From: Methylobacterium planeticum
GTDB taxonomy: Bacteria; Pseudomonadota; Alphaproteobacteria; Rhizobiales; Beijerinckiaceae
Direction: 5' to 3'
NCBI RefSeq assembly: GCF_008806345.1
Contig: NZ_VZZJ01000013.1
Location: 1-64,000 of the forward strand
Length of the DNA: 64,000 nt
The position numbers were made by a program, and so were the translations under genes. Position 1 is the first letter of the stretch, and the number at the start of each line of letters is the position of its first letter. Shown here one piece after another: positions 18,130-26,830 of this stretch. A model generated the notes under the pieces. That model ran no database searches, was not told where the DNA came from, and was given only the letters and a program-made list of their open reading frames with translations.

Positions 18130-18800
18130 GCGCGGCGCCCTCCCCTCCCGAACAGGCGACGGACATGCGAGACACGGCGGACGCCACCCCGGTCGCGGCG
18201 GAGGCCTACCGGGCGGCCATGGCGCGGCTTGTCAGCGCCGTGCACCTCGTCACCACCGACGGCCCGGGGGGCCGCGCCGGCTTCACGGCCTCGGCCGTGT
18301 GCAGCGTCAGCGACACGCCCCCGACGCTCCTCGTCTGCCTCAACCGCGCCTCCTCGGCCTATCCGGCCTTCGCCCGGAACGACCGGCTCTGCGTCAACAC
18401 CCTCGCGGCGGATCAGCAAGGCGTGGCGGCGGCCTTCGGCGGCCGCACCCCGATGGGCGCGCGCTTCGCGGCGGCCGCCTGGCGCCCGGATGCGGCCGGA
18501 GTGCCGGTCCTCGACCGCGCGCTCGCCGCCTTCTCCTGCCGCATCGTCCGCCGCGTGAGCGCGGGGACGCATGACGTCCTGTTCTGCGAGGTCGCGGGCC
18601 TCGCAGATCCCGGCGGCGGCGACGCCCTGGTCTATGCCGACCGGCGCTACCACGCCCTGGCGCGCGCCGCCGAACCTGCCCTCGCCCAACCGGAATCCGG
18701 CGCCCCCGGAACCGCGGAGGCCCGCCGGGCCGGCCGGAACGAGGGCGCGCCCGCCCGGCTCGGCGCCTCGCCGCGGCGCCCGGCCCTGACCCGCGCCTGA
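18126..18800 (+). CDS. rutF: FMN reductase RutF
   Basis: A 224-aa NADH:FMN oxidoreductase of the flavin reductase (HpaC-like) family, which supplies FMNH2 to RutA. The domain spans about residues 25-175: [40 protein letters not shown] and the C-terminal YADRRYHAL. The last 50 residues are an Ala/Pro/Arg-rich, probably disordered tail ([18 protein letters not shown]) not present in E. coli RutF (164 aa). The start is a GTG in a GTGA overlap with rutD; an internal ATG at residue 14 is an alternative. Last gene of the operon: rutE and rutG are absent here. Confidence 0.92.
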   Translation: MSAAPSPPEQATDMRDTADATPVAAEAYRAAMARLVSAVHLVTTDGPGGRAGFTASAVCSVSDTPPTLLVCLNRASSAYPAFARNDRLCVNTLAADQQGVAAAFGGRTPMGARFAAAAWRPDAAGVPVLDRALAAFSCRIVRRVSAGTHDVLFCEVAGLADPGGGDALVYADRRYHALARAAEPALAQPESGAPGTAEARRAGRNEGAPARLGASPRRPALTRA

Positions 18801-18878
18801 CCGCCCGGCTTCGGCCAGCTGCGCACCGGCACGCCGGGCGCAGTGCCTCTGGCACCGATCCCGGCTGTGCCCCGATCC

Positions 18879-20300
18879 TCAGCCGAGATCGGCGACGGGC
18901 GCGCGCACGGCGCCGCGGCCCTCGAGGTGATGGGCGACCCGCAGGGCCACGTCCTCGCGCCAGGGCGCCGCGATGACCTGCACGCCGAGGGGCAGGCCGC
19001 CGTCGAGCCAGACCGGCACGGCGACGACCGGCAGGCCGATGAAGGAGATCGGCTGCGTGAACACCCCGATATTCGGCCGCACCGGCAACGTCACCCCGTC
19101 GAGCACGAAGGTGGCCTGTCCGGCCTTCGGTGCCCGGCAGGGGGTCGCCGGAGCCAGGATGACGTCGACATCGCCGAACAGGTCGAGGACGGCGGCGCGG
19201 TACCAGCGCCGGAAGCGCTGCGCGCGCTCGACGAAGGGCGCGGGCAGCATCGCCCCCGCGATCAGGCGGTCGCGCACGGCCGGGTCGAAATCCCCGGCGC
19301 GCCGGCGCAGGCGATCGAGGTGGAGGGCGCCGCCCTCGGCCGCCGTGATCAGGTAGGCCGCCGCGCGGGCGCGGGCGGCCTCCGGGAGGTCCACGACGCG
19401 CGTGCAGGCGAGGGCCTCCGCCACCCGCGCCACCGCCGCGAAGGCCTCCGGGTCGCCGCCGCGGGCGAAGTAGCCGTCCGCCACCGCGATGCGCAGGCCC
19501 CCGATCCCGGCCTCGAGCCCGGGCAGGGCCGGCTCGGGCGGGCGCGCGGTGGCGACCGCATCGGCCGGGTCGGGCCCCAGCATCGCGTCGTACGCGCGGG
19601 CGAGGTCGCGCGCCGAGCGCGCCATCGGCCCGAGATGGTCGAGGCTGCCCACGAAGGGGAAGCTTCCGGCCCGGCTCAGGCGCCCGTAGGTGGGCTTGAG
19701 GCCGAAGCAGCCGCAGAAGGCGCTCGGCACCCGGATCGAGCCGTTGGTGTCGGAGGCGAGCGCCAGGGGCACGAGCCCGGCCGCCACCGCGCCGCCCGAG
19801 CCGCCGGACGAGCCGCCGGACATGTGGCCGAGGTCGTGCGGGTTGCGGGTGGCCCCGTCATGGATGTTCTCGCCCGTGAAGTCGTAGGCGTACTCGCCCA
19901 TGTTGAGGGCGCCGACCAGGATCGCGCCGGCCGCCTCCAGGCGGGTGATCAGGGTGGCGTCCCGGGCGGCCGGAACCCGCTCGCGGTTGATCCGCGACCC
20001 CGCCCGGGTCGCAAGGCCCTCGACGTCGAACAGGTTCTTGACCGCGAAGGGAACGCCGGCGAGCGGCCCCGGGGCCCGTCCCGACGCGCGGGCCGCGTCG
20101 ACCGCGTCCGCGCGGGCGAGAGCCCGCTCGGCGAGGACGTCCGTGAAGGCGTTCACGGTCCGATCGATCCGGGCGATGCGGTCGAGGCAGGCCGCCACCA
20201 CCGCGCGGGCGCCGACCGTCCCGGCCGAGACCGCACCCGCGATCGCGCTGGCCGGGGCCCGGCTCCAATCCGTCGCCTCGCTCGTGCTCGGGGGTGTCAT
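18879..20300 (-). CDS. AtzE/HpxY-type amidase
   Basis: A 473-aa amidase-signature enzyme. The Ser-cisSer-Lys triad is visible: Lys 88 (GVPFAVKNLFD), the cis-Ser in HMSGGSSGGSGGA (about 164-165) and the nucleophile Ser 188 (SDTNGSIRVPS). The subfamily is that of AtzE, the 1-carboxybiuret hydrolase of cyanurate degradation, and of HpxY, placed in oxalurate catabolism in Klebsiella. Both pair with a tiny AtzG/HpxX subunit, and such a gene overlaps this one by 4 nt upstream. AtzD and AtzF partners are not in the window, so the purine-linked (HpxXY-like) role or another ureide substrate is at least as likely as carboxybiuret. Confidence 0.85.
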   Translation of the reverse strand: MTPPSTSEATDWSRAPASAIAGAVSAGTVGARAVVAACLDRIARIDRTVNAFTDVLAERALARADAVDAARASGRAPGPLAGVPFAVKNLFDVEGLATRAGSRINRERVPAARDATLITRLEAAGAILVGALNMGEYAYDFTGENIHDGATRNPHDLGHMSGGSSGGSGGAVAAGLVPLALASDTNGSIRVPSAFCGCFGLKPTYGRLSRAGSFPFVGSLDHLGPMARSARDLARAYDAMLGPDPADAVATARPPEPALPGLEAGIGGLRIAVADGYFARGGDPEAFAAVARVAEALACTRVVDLPEAARARAAAYLITAAEGGALHLDRLRRRAGDFDPAVRDRLIAGAMLPAPFVERAQRFRRWYRAAVLDLFGDVDVILAPATPCRAPKAGQATFVLDGVTLPVRPNIGVFTQPISFIGLPVVAVPVWLDGGLPLGVQVIAAPWREDVALRVAHHLEGRGAVRAPVADLG

Positions 20301-20500
20301 GGCGCGAAGACCGGGGCCGCCTCGGCCTCGTCCGGCAGCGGGAAGCCCTCGACGAGATCCGCCGCCGCCCGCAGCACCCGAAGGTTCGCCGCGACCGATC
20401 CGGCCCAGGCCGGGTCGAGGGGCAGGCCCAGGAGGGTGGCGGCCTGCGCCGCGTAGGCGTCGAGGTCGGGGGGCGGGGTGGGCGTCGGGGAATCGGTCAT
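20297..20500 (-). CDS. AtzG/HpxX-like small subunit (DUF4089)
   Basis: A 67-aa protein: a Pro/Thr-rich start, then DLDAYAAQAATLLGLPLDPA and VAANLRVLRAAADLVEGFPLPDEAEAAPVF. This LGLPLDP...V..NL..L...A..V..FPLP..-EAAPVF pattern is the hallmark of the AtzG/HpxX (DUF4089) subunits, which bind and stabilise the AtzE-type amidase in the manner of GatC with GatA. Four-nt overlap with the amidase gene confirms the partnership. It was easy to miss because of its size. Confidence 0.85.
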   Translation of the reverse strand: MTDSPTPTPPPDLDAYAAQAATLLGLPLDPAWAGSVAANLRVLRAAADLVEGFPLPDEAEAAPVFAP

Positions 20501-20510
20501 CGGGGTTGCC

Positions 20511-21185
20511 TCAACGCCCGCCCGCGAGGGCGGCGATCACGGCGGACGCGTTCGAGACCCAGCCGAAGATGCCGCCCTGCGCCGTGATCATCGCGAGGCC
20601 GGCCGCGTGGAACGCGGGATTGTAGGAGGCGCAGGCATCGCCCACGACGACGCAGCGGTAGCCCCGGTCGTTCGCCTCGCGGGTGGTCGTGTGCACGCAG
20701 ACCTCCGTGGTGACGCCGCAGATCAGCAGCGTCTCGACGGCGCCTGCCCGCAGGAGGTCCCCGAGGCCGGTTGCGTAGAACGCGCCCTTGCCGGGCTTGT
20801 CGATCACCGGCTCCCCGTCCAGGGGGCTCAGGGCCGGGATGATGTCGTGGCCGGGCTCGCCGCGGATCAGGATGCGGCCCATCGGGCCCGGCTCGCCGAT
20901 GCGGACGGTCGGGGCGCCGCGCTCGCGCTTGGCCGGCGGCGCATCCGAGAGGTCGGGCTCGTGGCCCTCGCGGGTGTGCACGACGAGGAGCCCCGCCTCG
21001 CGCGCCGCCGCCAGGAGCGCCCGCGCCGGAGGCACGGCGGCGGCCAGGAGCGAGACGTCGTTGCCGAGGCTTTCGCCGAAGCCGCCGGGCTCCAGGAAAT
21101 CCCGCTGCATGTCGATGATGATCAGCGCCGTCCTGGCCGGATCGAAGGCCAGGGGGGCGGGCTCGGCCTCGAGAACGATGGGCAT
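20511..21185 (-). CDS. Isochorismatase-fold cysteine hydrolase (biuret hydrolase-like)
   Basis: A 224-aa cysteine hydrolase with the triad Asp 25 ([11 protein letters not shown]), Lys 130 ([10 protein letters not shown]) and Cys 163 ([11 protein letters not shown]). It has the [20 protein letters not shown] block and [12 protein letters not shown] loop seen in biuret hydrolase (BiuH)-like proteins, while RutB differs in that region. The start used is the ATG with a GAAGAGG ribosome-binding site 6-7 nt before it (minus strand), not the ATG 12 codons earlier. It is 10 nt upstream of the atzG-like gene, forming a three-gene operon with it and the amidase. Biuret, or another small ureide or amide, is the likely substrate; a paralog lies at 39277-39996. 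Confidence 0.82.
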   Translation of the reverse strand: MPIVLEAEPAPLAFDPARTALIIIDMQRDFLEPGGFGESLGNDVSLLAAAVPPARALLAAAREAGLLVVHTREGHEPDLSDAPPAKRERGAPTVRIGEPGPMGRILIRGEPGHDIIPALSPLDGEPVIDKPGKGAFYATGLGDLLRAGAVETLLICGVTTEVCVHTTTREANDRGYRCVVVGDACASYNPAFHAAGLAMITAQGGIFGWVSNASAVIAALAGGR

Positions 21186-21629
21186 GCGCACCTCTTCCGC
21201 AGGCCGGGAATCGGGTTCCATCCGCCCTGATCATGTCGGCATCGGGCGGAAAATGCCTGCCCAAAGCCCGCACTTGGCTGCGCGAAGTTGCTGCAGGGCT
21301 TGGCGATTCGGCGGGCATGCCCGGGCCGGGCCCGTGTCCGCCGGCTCCGCGCGAGGGGGGGGCGCGCCGATCCTTGCGGAGAGGCAGCGCGCGCGAATGG
21401 TCAGCGGCCCGCCGCCCTTTCGGCATCACGGCGAGCAATCGCGCAGACGCGTCGTGATCCGGAGCAGAAACCAAGGGCACCGCACCTCACCCGCACAGAT
21501 TTCCGGCCCTGAGCGGACACGCATTTTTTCAGACATTCGGCGCATGCGCGCGGCCCGCGACCTGGGAGCCCGGCAAATCTGTTGCTGATTTATGACGGTC
21601 TCCACCCGCGCTCCCCGGCCTTCCCCCGC
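21186..21629. other. Divergent regulatory region before the Tsx operon
   Basis: With the promoter at 21630-21645 this makes a 502-bp gap between genes transcribed away from each other. I see no coding frame. Its right half is the less GC-rich part and includes an ATTTTTT run near 21523, which could favour DNA bending between an upstream activator and the sigma-54 promoter. I could not identify a convincing NtrC-type enhancer (GCAC..GTGC dyad). A second, imperfect -24/-12-like element lies at 21571-21586. Confidence 0.45.
21571..21586 (+). promoter_or_regulatory. Imperfect sigma-54-like element upstream of the main one
   Basis: CGGCAAATCTGTTGCT has the GG and GC doublets at correct sigma-54 spacing, with mismatches to TGGCAC at the first and last positions. 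It lies 59 bp upstream of the better site. It may be a second promoter, a decoy binding site or chance. Confidence 0.3.
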
Positions 21630-21645
21630 TGGCACATCGGTTGCT
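21630..21645 (+). promoter_or_regulatory. Sigma-54 (-24/-12) promoter of the Tsx operon
   Basis: TGGCACATCGGTTGCT is a full match to the sigma-54 consensus TGGCAC-N5-TTGCW. Transcription would begin near 21656, giving a leader of about 32 nt with a GAGGAGA ribosome-binding site before the ATG at 21688. Such promoters need an NtrC-type activator, so nitrogen control of nucleobase uptake is implied. Confidence 0.8.
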
Positions 21646-21687
21646 GCCAGGCTTGCCCATCCGTGGATCGGTTGAGGAGAGACCGTG

Positions 21688-22683
21688 ATGATGTTCAGGG
21701 GGCTCGCAGCTGCGGCGCTGTCGTTGGGAATGATCGGCGCCGCCGCTGCGGCCGATCTCGCCACCCAGGAGAAGGCCCCCGTCGAGGCGGCTCCGGGCAA
21801 GGAGACGCCGTTCTTCCTGTTCGCCGACACGCAGGTCAGCTATCGCTACCAGTTCCCGGCCGCCTCGCCGGGCGTGCAGATCCAGCAGCCCGACGGCAGC
21901 TTCCGCGGCCGCGACATCCCCAAGCACATCCTCAACATCTCGCACGCGGATGCCTGGGCCTACGGCACGAACTTCTTCTCCCTCGACATCCTCAAATCGG
22001 GTTCGCAGGCCCCGGCCGGCACCACCAACGTACCGGGCGGGTTCTTCGAGGCCGATTACGGCAATACCGAAGCCTACGGCCTCTATCGCGGCACGCTGAG
22101 CCTGAACGCGCTCACGAACACCAAGGCCTTCGCGATTCCCGGCCTGATCAAGGACGTGTCGCTGGCCTTCGGCTTCGACGCGAACTCGCAGAACGACGCC
22201 TTCGGCTCGAAGAAGCGCGACATAGTCGGCGGCCTGAACTTCTCGGTCGATGTCCCGGCCGGCTTCCTCAACATCTCGGTCCACGCCTACAAGGAGTGGA
22301 ACCGCAACGGCTTCAACGTCCAGCCGGATCGCGACGTCAGCTTCAACACGGTCCCGGAATTCGAGATCGTGTACAACTTCCCCCTCAGCTTCACCGGGCT
22401 GCCGCTCAGCCTCGCGGGCTTCAACAACATCGTGCTGCCCAAGGGGCGCGGCGTCGACAACCCGGCGGCCTTCGCCTTCAACCCGAAGACCGGGCTCGAA
22501 TTCCTGTCGCGCACCAACCTCGTCCTCGACCTCGGCAAGCTCGTCTACGACCAGCCGAACAAGGTCGACGTGTTCGTGGGCTTCCAGTACTGGCTGAACA
22601 AGTTCGGCAACGTCGAGCGGGTGAACTTCAAGGGCACCGAGGAGAAGAGCTTCCTGGCAGGCGTCGCCTTCCACATCTTCTGA
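21688..22683 (+). CDS. Tsx-like nucleoside channel, outer-membrane protein
   Basis: A 331-aa protein with a Sec signal peptide (FRGLAAAALSLGMIGAAAAA) and a mature part of alternating strands ending in the aromatic outer-membrane signature GVAFHIF. The early segment PKHILNISHADAWAYGTNFF and VDVFVGFQYWLNKFG are typical of the Tsx channel family, which admits nucleosides and related molecules across the outer membrane. GTG at 21685 and two ATGs (21688, 21691) compete; 21688 has the best distance from GAGGAGA. It heads an operon with a purine deaminase and a BMP-type ABC transporter, which fits a porin feeding that transporter. Confidence 0.85.
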   Translation: MMFRGLAAAALSLGMIGAAAAADLATQEKAPVEAAPGKETPFFLFADTQVSYRYQFPAASPGVQIQQPDGSFRGRDIPKHILNISHADAWAYGTNFFSLDILKSGSQAPAGTTNVPGGFFEADYGNTEAYGLYRGTLSLNALTNTKAFAIPGLIKDVSLAFGFDANSQNDAFGSKKRDIVGGLNFSVDVPAGFLNISVHAYKEWNRNGFNVQPDRDVSFNTVPEFEIVYNFPLSFTGLPLSLAGFNNIVLPKGRGVDNPAAFAFNPKTGLEFLSRTNLVLDLGKLVYDQPNKVDVFVGFQYWLNKFGNVERVNFKGTEEKSFLAGVAFHIF

Positions 22684-22732
22684 GTGCCCGGCGCTTCCGG
22701 GCGCGCGACCTTCCGAGAGAACGAGAGACCGG

Positions 22733-24094
22733 ATGACGGATGCCGAGACCGCGCCACGCCTCTGGATCCGGGATCCACTGGCGATCCTCGCCGAGGGAGC
22801 CGGCGGCGGCATCGTGGTGCAGGGCACGCGCATCGTCGAGCGCGTGCCCGCGGGGGCGAGGCCCGCGGGTCCGGTGGACGAGACCTTCGAGGCCGGGCGC
22901 CACGTCGTCGTCCCGGGCCTCGTCAACACCCACCACCACTTCTTCCAGACCCTGACGCGGGCCCACCCGGTCGCGATCAACAAGCCGCTCTTCCCCTGGC
23001 TGAAGGCCCTCTACACGGTCTGGCCCCGGCTCACCCCCGAGGCGTTCCGGCTGGCGAGCCGGCTCGCCTACACCGAGCTCCTGCTCTCGGGCTGCACCAC
23101 GGCGGGCGACCACCACTACCTGTTCCCGAAGGGACTCGAGGCCTCCGTCGACATCCAGGTGGAGGAAGCGCGCGCGCTCGGCATCCGGGCCTTCGTCACC
23201 CGCGGCTCGATGAGCCTGTCCGAGCGCGACGGCGGCCTGCCGCCCGACACCCTCGTGCAGGACGACGACACCATCCTGGCCGACAGCGAGCGCGTGCTCG
23301 GGCTGTTCCATGACACCCGGCCCGGCGCGATGGTGCAGATCGGCCTCGCCCCCTGCTCGCCCTTCAACGTCACCAAGCGCCTGATGCGCGAGAGCGCGGC
23401 GCTCGCCGAGCGCCACGATTGCCGGCTGCACACCCATCTCGGCGAGACCCTCGACGAGGACGCCTACTGCCTGGTGGCGTTCGGGCAGCGCCCGGTCGAC
23501 TACCTCGAGGAGGTGGGCTGGATGAATTCCCGGGCCTGGCTCGCCCACGGCATCCACTTCAACGACGACGAGGTCGCCCGCCTCGGCCGGGCCGGCGTCG
23601 GGGTGTGCCACTGCCCGACCTCGAACATGACCCTCGCCTCGGGCCGATGCCGTACCTGCGAGCTGGAGGCGGCGGGCAGCCCCGTGGGCCTCGGCGTCGA
23701 CGGCTCGGCCTCGAACGACAACTCGAACCTGATCGAGGGCGTGCGCCACGCCCTGATGCTGAACCGCCTCACCTACGGGGCCGAGACCGTGACCCATCTC
23801 GACGCCCTGCGCTGGGCGACGGAGGGCTCGGCGCGCTGCCTCGGGCGCAGCGACATCGGCCGGATCGAGGAGGGGCGCGAGGCGGATCTCGCCCTGTTCA
23901 CCCTGGACGAGCTGCGCTTCTCGGGCGCGCACGACCCGCTGGCGGCCCTCGTCCTCTGCGGCGCCTATCGGGCGGACCGGGTGATGGTGGCGGGGCGCTG
24001 GCGGGTGATCGACGGGCATCCCCTCGGCATCGAGACCGGGCGCCTGCGCGAGGACCACACCCGCCTCGCCCTGGACCTGTTCGGCTCCTCCTGA
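22733..24094 (+). CDS. 8-oxoguanine deaminase-type amidohydrolase
   Basis: A 453-aa metal-dependent amidohydrolase of the cytosine/guanine deaminase superfamily. The HxH metal motif lies at His 67/69 (VNTHHHFFQTLTRA), followed by CTTAGDHHYLFPKG, the His of LHTHLGET, LAHGIHFNDDE, and Asp in GLGVDGSASNDNSNL. The THHHFFQTLTR and NDNSNLIEGVRHALML blocks are those of 8-oxoguanine deaminases (which make urate) as I remember them; guanine deaminase or an isocytosine/melamine-type deaminase is the alternative. Position between a Tsx channel and an ABC transporter, in an island with uricase, fits urate production. The gene starts 49 bp after tsx. Confidence 0.85.
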   Translation: MTDAETAPRLWIRDPLAILAEGAGGGIVVQGTRIVERVPAGARPAGPVDETFEAGRHVVVPGLVNTHHHFFQTLTRAHPVAINKPLFPWLKALYTVWPRLTPEAFRLASRLAYTELLLSGCTTAGDHHYLFPKGLEASVDIQVEEARALGIRAFVTRGSMSLSERDGGLPPDTLVQDDDTILADSERVLGLFHDTRPGAMVQIGLAPCSPFNVTKRLMRESAALAERHDCRLHTHLGETLDEDAYCLVAFGQRPVDYLEEVGWMNSRAWLAHGIHFNDDEVARLGRAGVGVCHCPTSNMTLASGRCRTCELEAAGSPVGLGVDGSASNDNSNLIEGVRHALMLNRLTYGAETVTHLDALRWATEGSARCLGRSDIGRIEEGREADLALFTLDELRFSGAHDPLAALVLCGAYRADRVMVAGRWRVIDGHPLGIETGRLREDHTRLALDLFGSS

Positions 24095-24096
24095 CC

Positions 24097-25704
24097 ATGC
24101 GGGCCCCGGCCATCCCGCCCCTGTCGTCCGGGCCGACGCCGCTCTACGGCGCCTACGGCATCGTCAAGCGCTTCGGCGATTTCACGGCCAATGACGGCAT
24201 CGACCTCGAGATCCGCGCGGGCGAGATCCACGCGCTGCTCGGCGAGAACGGGGCCGGCAAGTCGACCCTCATGAAGATCCTCTACGGGCTCCTCGAGCCG
24301 ACCGAGGGCGTGATCACCCACAGGGGCGACGTCGTCCGGCTGCCCGATCCGGATTCCGCCCGCCGGCTCGGCATCGGCATGGTGTTCCAGCATTTCTCCC
24401 TCTGCGAGAACCTCACGGTCGCCGAGAACATCGCCCTGGTGATGCCCCGCGCCCTCTCGGGGCGGGCGCTCGCGGCGCGCATCGCGGCCCTGGCCGAGAC
24501 CTACGGCCTCCACCTCGACCCCGCACGCCCGGTCTGGTCGCTCTCGGCGGGCGAGCGCCAGCGCATCGAGATCGTGCGCTGCCTGCTGCAGGACCCGCGC
24601 CTCGTCATCCTCGACGAGCCGACCTCGGTGCTGACCTCCGGCGAGGCCGAGACCCTGTTCGTCGTGCTGGAGCGCCTGCGCGCGGAGGGGCGTGCCCTCC
24701 TGTACATCTCGCACCGGCTCGACGAGGTGCGCCGCCTCTGCGCCCGCGCCACCATCCTGCGGGCCGGCAAGGTCGTGGGGGCCTGCGACCCGCGCCGGGA
24801 GAGCGCCCGCTCCCTCGCCGCCATGATGGTCGGCGCGCAGGTGAGCGCGCTGAAGCCCCCTGCGGCCGCCGCGCGGGCGGGGGAGCGGCTCCGTCTCGAG
24901 CGCCTCGCCCTGCCCGCCCCCGGGCTCCACGCCACGGACCTCCGCGACGTCTCGCTCGGCGTCTCCGGCGGCGAGATCCTGGGCATCGCCGGCATCGCCG
25001 GCAACGGGCAGGCCGAGCTCTTCGCCGCCCTCTCGGGCGAGGTCCGCGCGCCGGAGGCCGAGGCCGTGCGCATCGACGGGCGCGCCGTCGGCCATCTCGG
25101 CATCAACGCGCGCCGCCGCCTCGGCGCGGCCTTCGTGCCCGAGGAACGCAACGGCCACGCCGCGGCGCCCGGCCTGAGCCTGTCCGAGAACGCGGTGCTG
25201 TCGCGGCACGCAACCGCGCCGCTGACCCGGTTCGGCCTGCTGCGGCGCCGGGGAGCCCGCGCCCTCGCGCAGGCCGTCATCGCGGCCTTCGACGTGCGCA
25301 AGGCGGGCCCCGACCCCGCCGCCGGCACCCTCTCGGGAGGCAACCTTCAGAAATTCGTGGTGGGCCGCGAGATCCTGGCCGAGCCCGGCATCCTGGTGAT
25401 CAACCAGCCGACCTGGGGGGTCGACGCCGCGGCCGCCGCCCATATCCGGCAGGCCCTCCTCGATCTCGCCGCCCGCGGCGCCGCCGTCCTGGTGATCAGC
25501 CAGGACCTCGACGAGCTGTTCGAGATCGCCGGCTCCGTCGCGGTCCTGCATGCCGGCAGCCTGTCGCGGGCGATGCCCCGGGCCGAGACCAGCCGCGCGG
25601 CGATCGGCCTGCTGATGGGCGGCTCCGCCGATCCTGCCGGCCCACCCCCGGCCCTCGGCGCGCCGGCCGGCCGCCCGGAGCCGGCGCACGCCGAAGTCTC
25701 ATGA
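24097..25704 (+). CDS. BMP-system ABC transporter, double ATPase
   Basis: A 535-aa cytoplasmic protein with two ATPase domains in tandem, as in purine-nucleoside (NupA/YufO) and sugar ABC systems. Domain 1 (about 15-245): Walker A GENGAGKST, signature LSAGERQR, Walker B LVILDEPTS. Domain 2 (about 265-505): degenerate Walker A GIAGNGQAEL, signature LSGGNLQKF and ILVINQPTWGVD, all normal for this family. The ATG used is 2 nt after the deaminase stop codon. It works with the two permeases and the binding protein that follow. Confidence 0.93.
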   Translation: MRAPAIPPLSSGPTPLYGAYGIVKRFGDFTANDGIDLEIRAGEIHALLGENGAGKSTLMKILYGLLEPTEGVITHRGDVVRLPDPDSARRLGIGMVFQHFSLCENLTVAENIALVMPRALSGRALAARIAALAETYGLHLDPARPVWSLSAGERQRIEIVRCLLQDPRLVILDEPTSVLTSGEAETLFVVLERLRAEGRALLYISHRLDEVRRLCARATILRAGKVVGACDPRRESARSLAAMMVGAQVSALKPPAAAARAGERLRLERLALPAPGLHATDLRDVSLGVSGGEILGIAGIAGNGQAELFAALSGEVRAPEAEAVRIDGRAVGHLGINARRRLGAAFVPEERNGHAAAPGLSLSENAVLSRHATAPLTRFGLLRRRGARALAQAVIAAFDVRKAGPDPAAGTLSGGNLQKFVVGREILAEPGILVINQPTWGVDAAAAAHIRQALLDLAARGAAVLVISQDLDELFEIAGSVAVLHAGSLSRAMPRAETSRAAIGLLMGGSADPAGPPPALGAPAGRPEPAHAEVS

Positions 25705-25741
25705 GCGCGACCCTCCCTGATCGACAGGCGGCCTGATCTTG

Positions 25742-26830
25742 ATGCGCCTCGACCTTCGCCCCCGCAGCCGGCGCTCGCCCCTCCTGGCGGCGCTCTCGCC
25801 CGTCCTCGCCTTCGCGGGCGCGGTCTTCATCGGCGGCATCGCGGTGGCGCTCCTCGGCGTCTCGCCGGCCGCGGCCTTCCTCACCTACTTCGTCACCCCT
25901 TTGAGCGAGGTCTGGTCCCTGCAGGAGGTGGCGCTCAAGGCCGCGCCCCTCGCCCTGATCGCGACGGGGCTCGCCTTCTGCTATCGGGCAAATCTCTGGA
26001 ACATCGGGGCCGAGGGCCAGTTCGTGGTCGGCGGGCTCGCGGGGGGCTGGGTCGGCGTCGCGACGCATGGCAGCGAGGGCTTCACCCTCTGGATCCTGCC
26101 CCTGATGCTCCTCGTCGGGACCCTCGCCGGGGTCGCCTACGCGATGATCCCGGCCCTGCTCAAGGTGCGCCTCGGCGTCTCCGAGATCCTCACGAGCCTG
26201 ATGCTCGTCTACGTGGCCGAGCTTCTCCTCGACTACATGGCCCGCGGCCCCCTGCGGGATCCCGCCGGCTACAATTTCCCCCAGAGCGTCGCCTTCGACG
26301 GGGCCGCCCGCCTGCCCTACCTCGCCGAGGGCGAGACCCTGCATGCGGGGGTGCTGATCGCCTTCGGGGCGGTGGCGCTGGCCACGCTCGTCCTCACCCG
26401 CACCCTGTTCGGCTTCGCGGTGCGGGTGGTCGGCGCGAGCCCGCGCGCCGCACGCTTCGCGGGCTTCAGCGATGCGCGCATGACCTTCGCGGCCTTCGCG
26501 ATCTCGGGCGGCGCGGCGGGGCTCGCGGGCATCGCCGAGGTGGCGGGCAGGATCGGCCAGCTCCAGCCGACGATCTCGCCGGGCTACGGGTTCACCGCCA
26601 TCATCGTCGCCTTCCTGGGCCGGCTGTCCCCGCCCGGCATCCTCGTGGCGGCCCTCGTCATCGCCCTCACGACGATCGGCGGCGAGGCGGCGCAGATCGA
26701 CCTGAAGCTGCCCCTCGACCTCACCCGTGCCTTCCAGGGCCTGCTCCTCGGCCTCGTCCTCGGCGCCGACGTGCTCGCCCGCTTCCACGTCCGCCTCGTG
26801 CCGGGCGGCCCCGCGAGCCCGCGCGCATGA
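25742..26830 (+). CDS. BMP-system ABC transporter permease 1
   Basis: A 362-aa inner-membrane permease of the YufP/BPD_transp_2 family, with roughly eight to ten helices. Typical features are the coupling-type segment NIGAEGQFVVGGLAGGWVG, GVSEILTSLMLVYVAELLL and AGIAEVAGRIGQLQPTISPG. The ATG at 25742 is preferred to a TTG directly before it. It overlaps the next permease by 4 nt, so the two are made in equal amounts as a heterodimer. Confidence 0.92.
   Translation: MRLDLRPRSRRSPLLAALSPVLAFAGAVFIGGIAVALLGVSPAAAFLTYFVTPLSEVWSLQEVALKAAPLALIATGLAFCYRANLWNIGAEGQFVVGGLAGGWVGVATHGSEGFTLWILPLMLLVGTLAGVAYAMIPALLKVRLGVSEILTSLMLVYVAELLLDYMARGPLRDPAGYNFPQSVAFDGAARLPYLAEGETLHAGVLIAFGAVALATLVLTRTLFGFAVRVVGASPRAARFAGFSDARMTFAAFAISGGAAGLAGIAEVAGRIGQLQPTISPGYGFTAIIVAFLGRLSPPGILVAALVIALTTIGGEAAQIDLKLPLDLTRAFQGLLLGLVLGADVLARFHVRLVPGGPASPRA

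Noticed and set aside
21186-21629. A purine riboswitch or NtrC enhancer upstream of the Tsx operon
   Set aside because: The sigma-54 start leaves only a 32-nt leader, too short for a riboswitch, and no clear GCAC-N-GTGC dyad was found.
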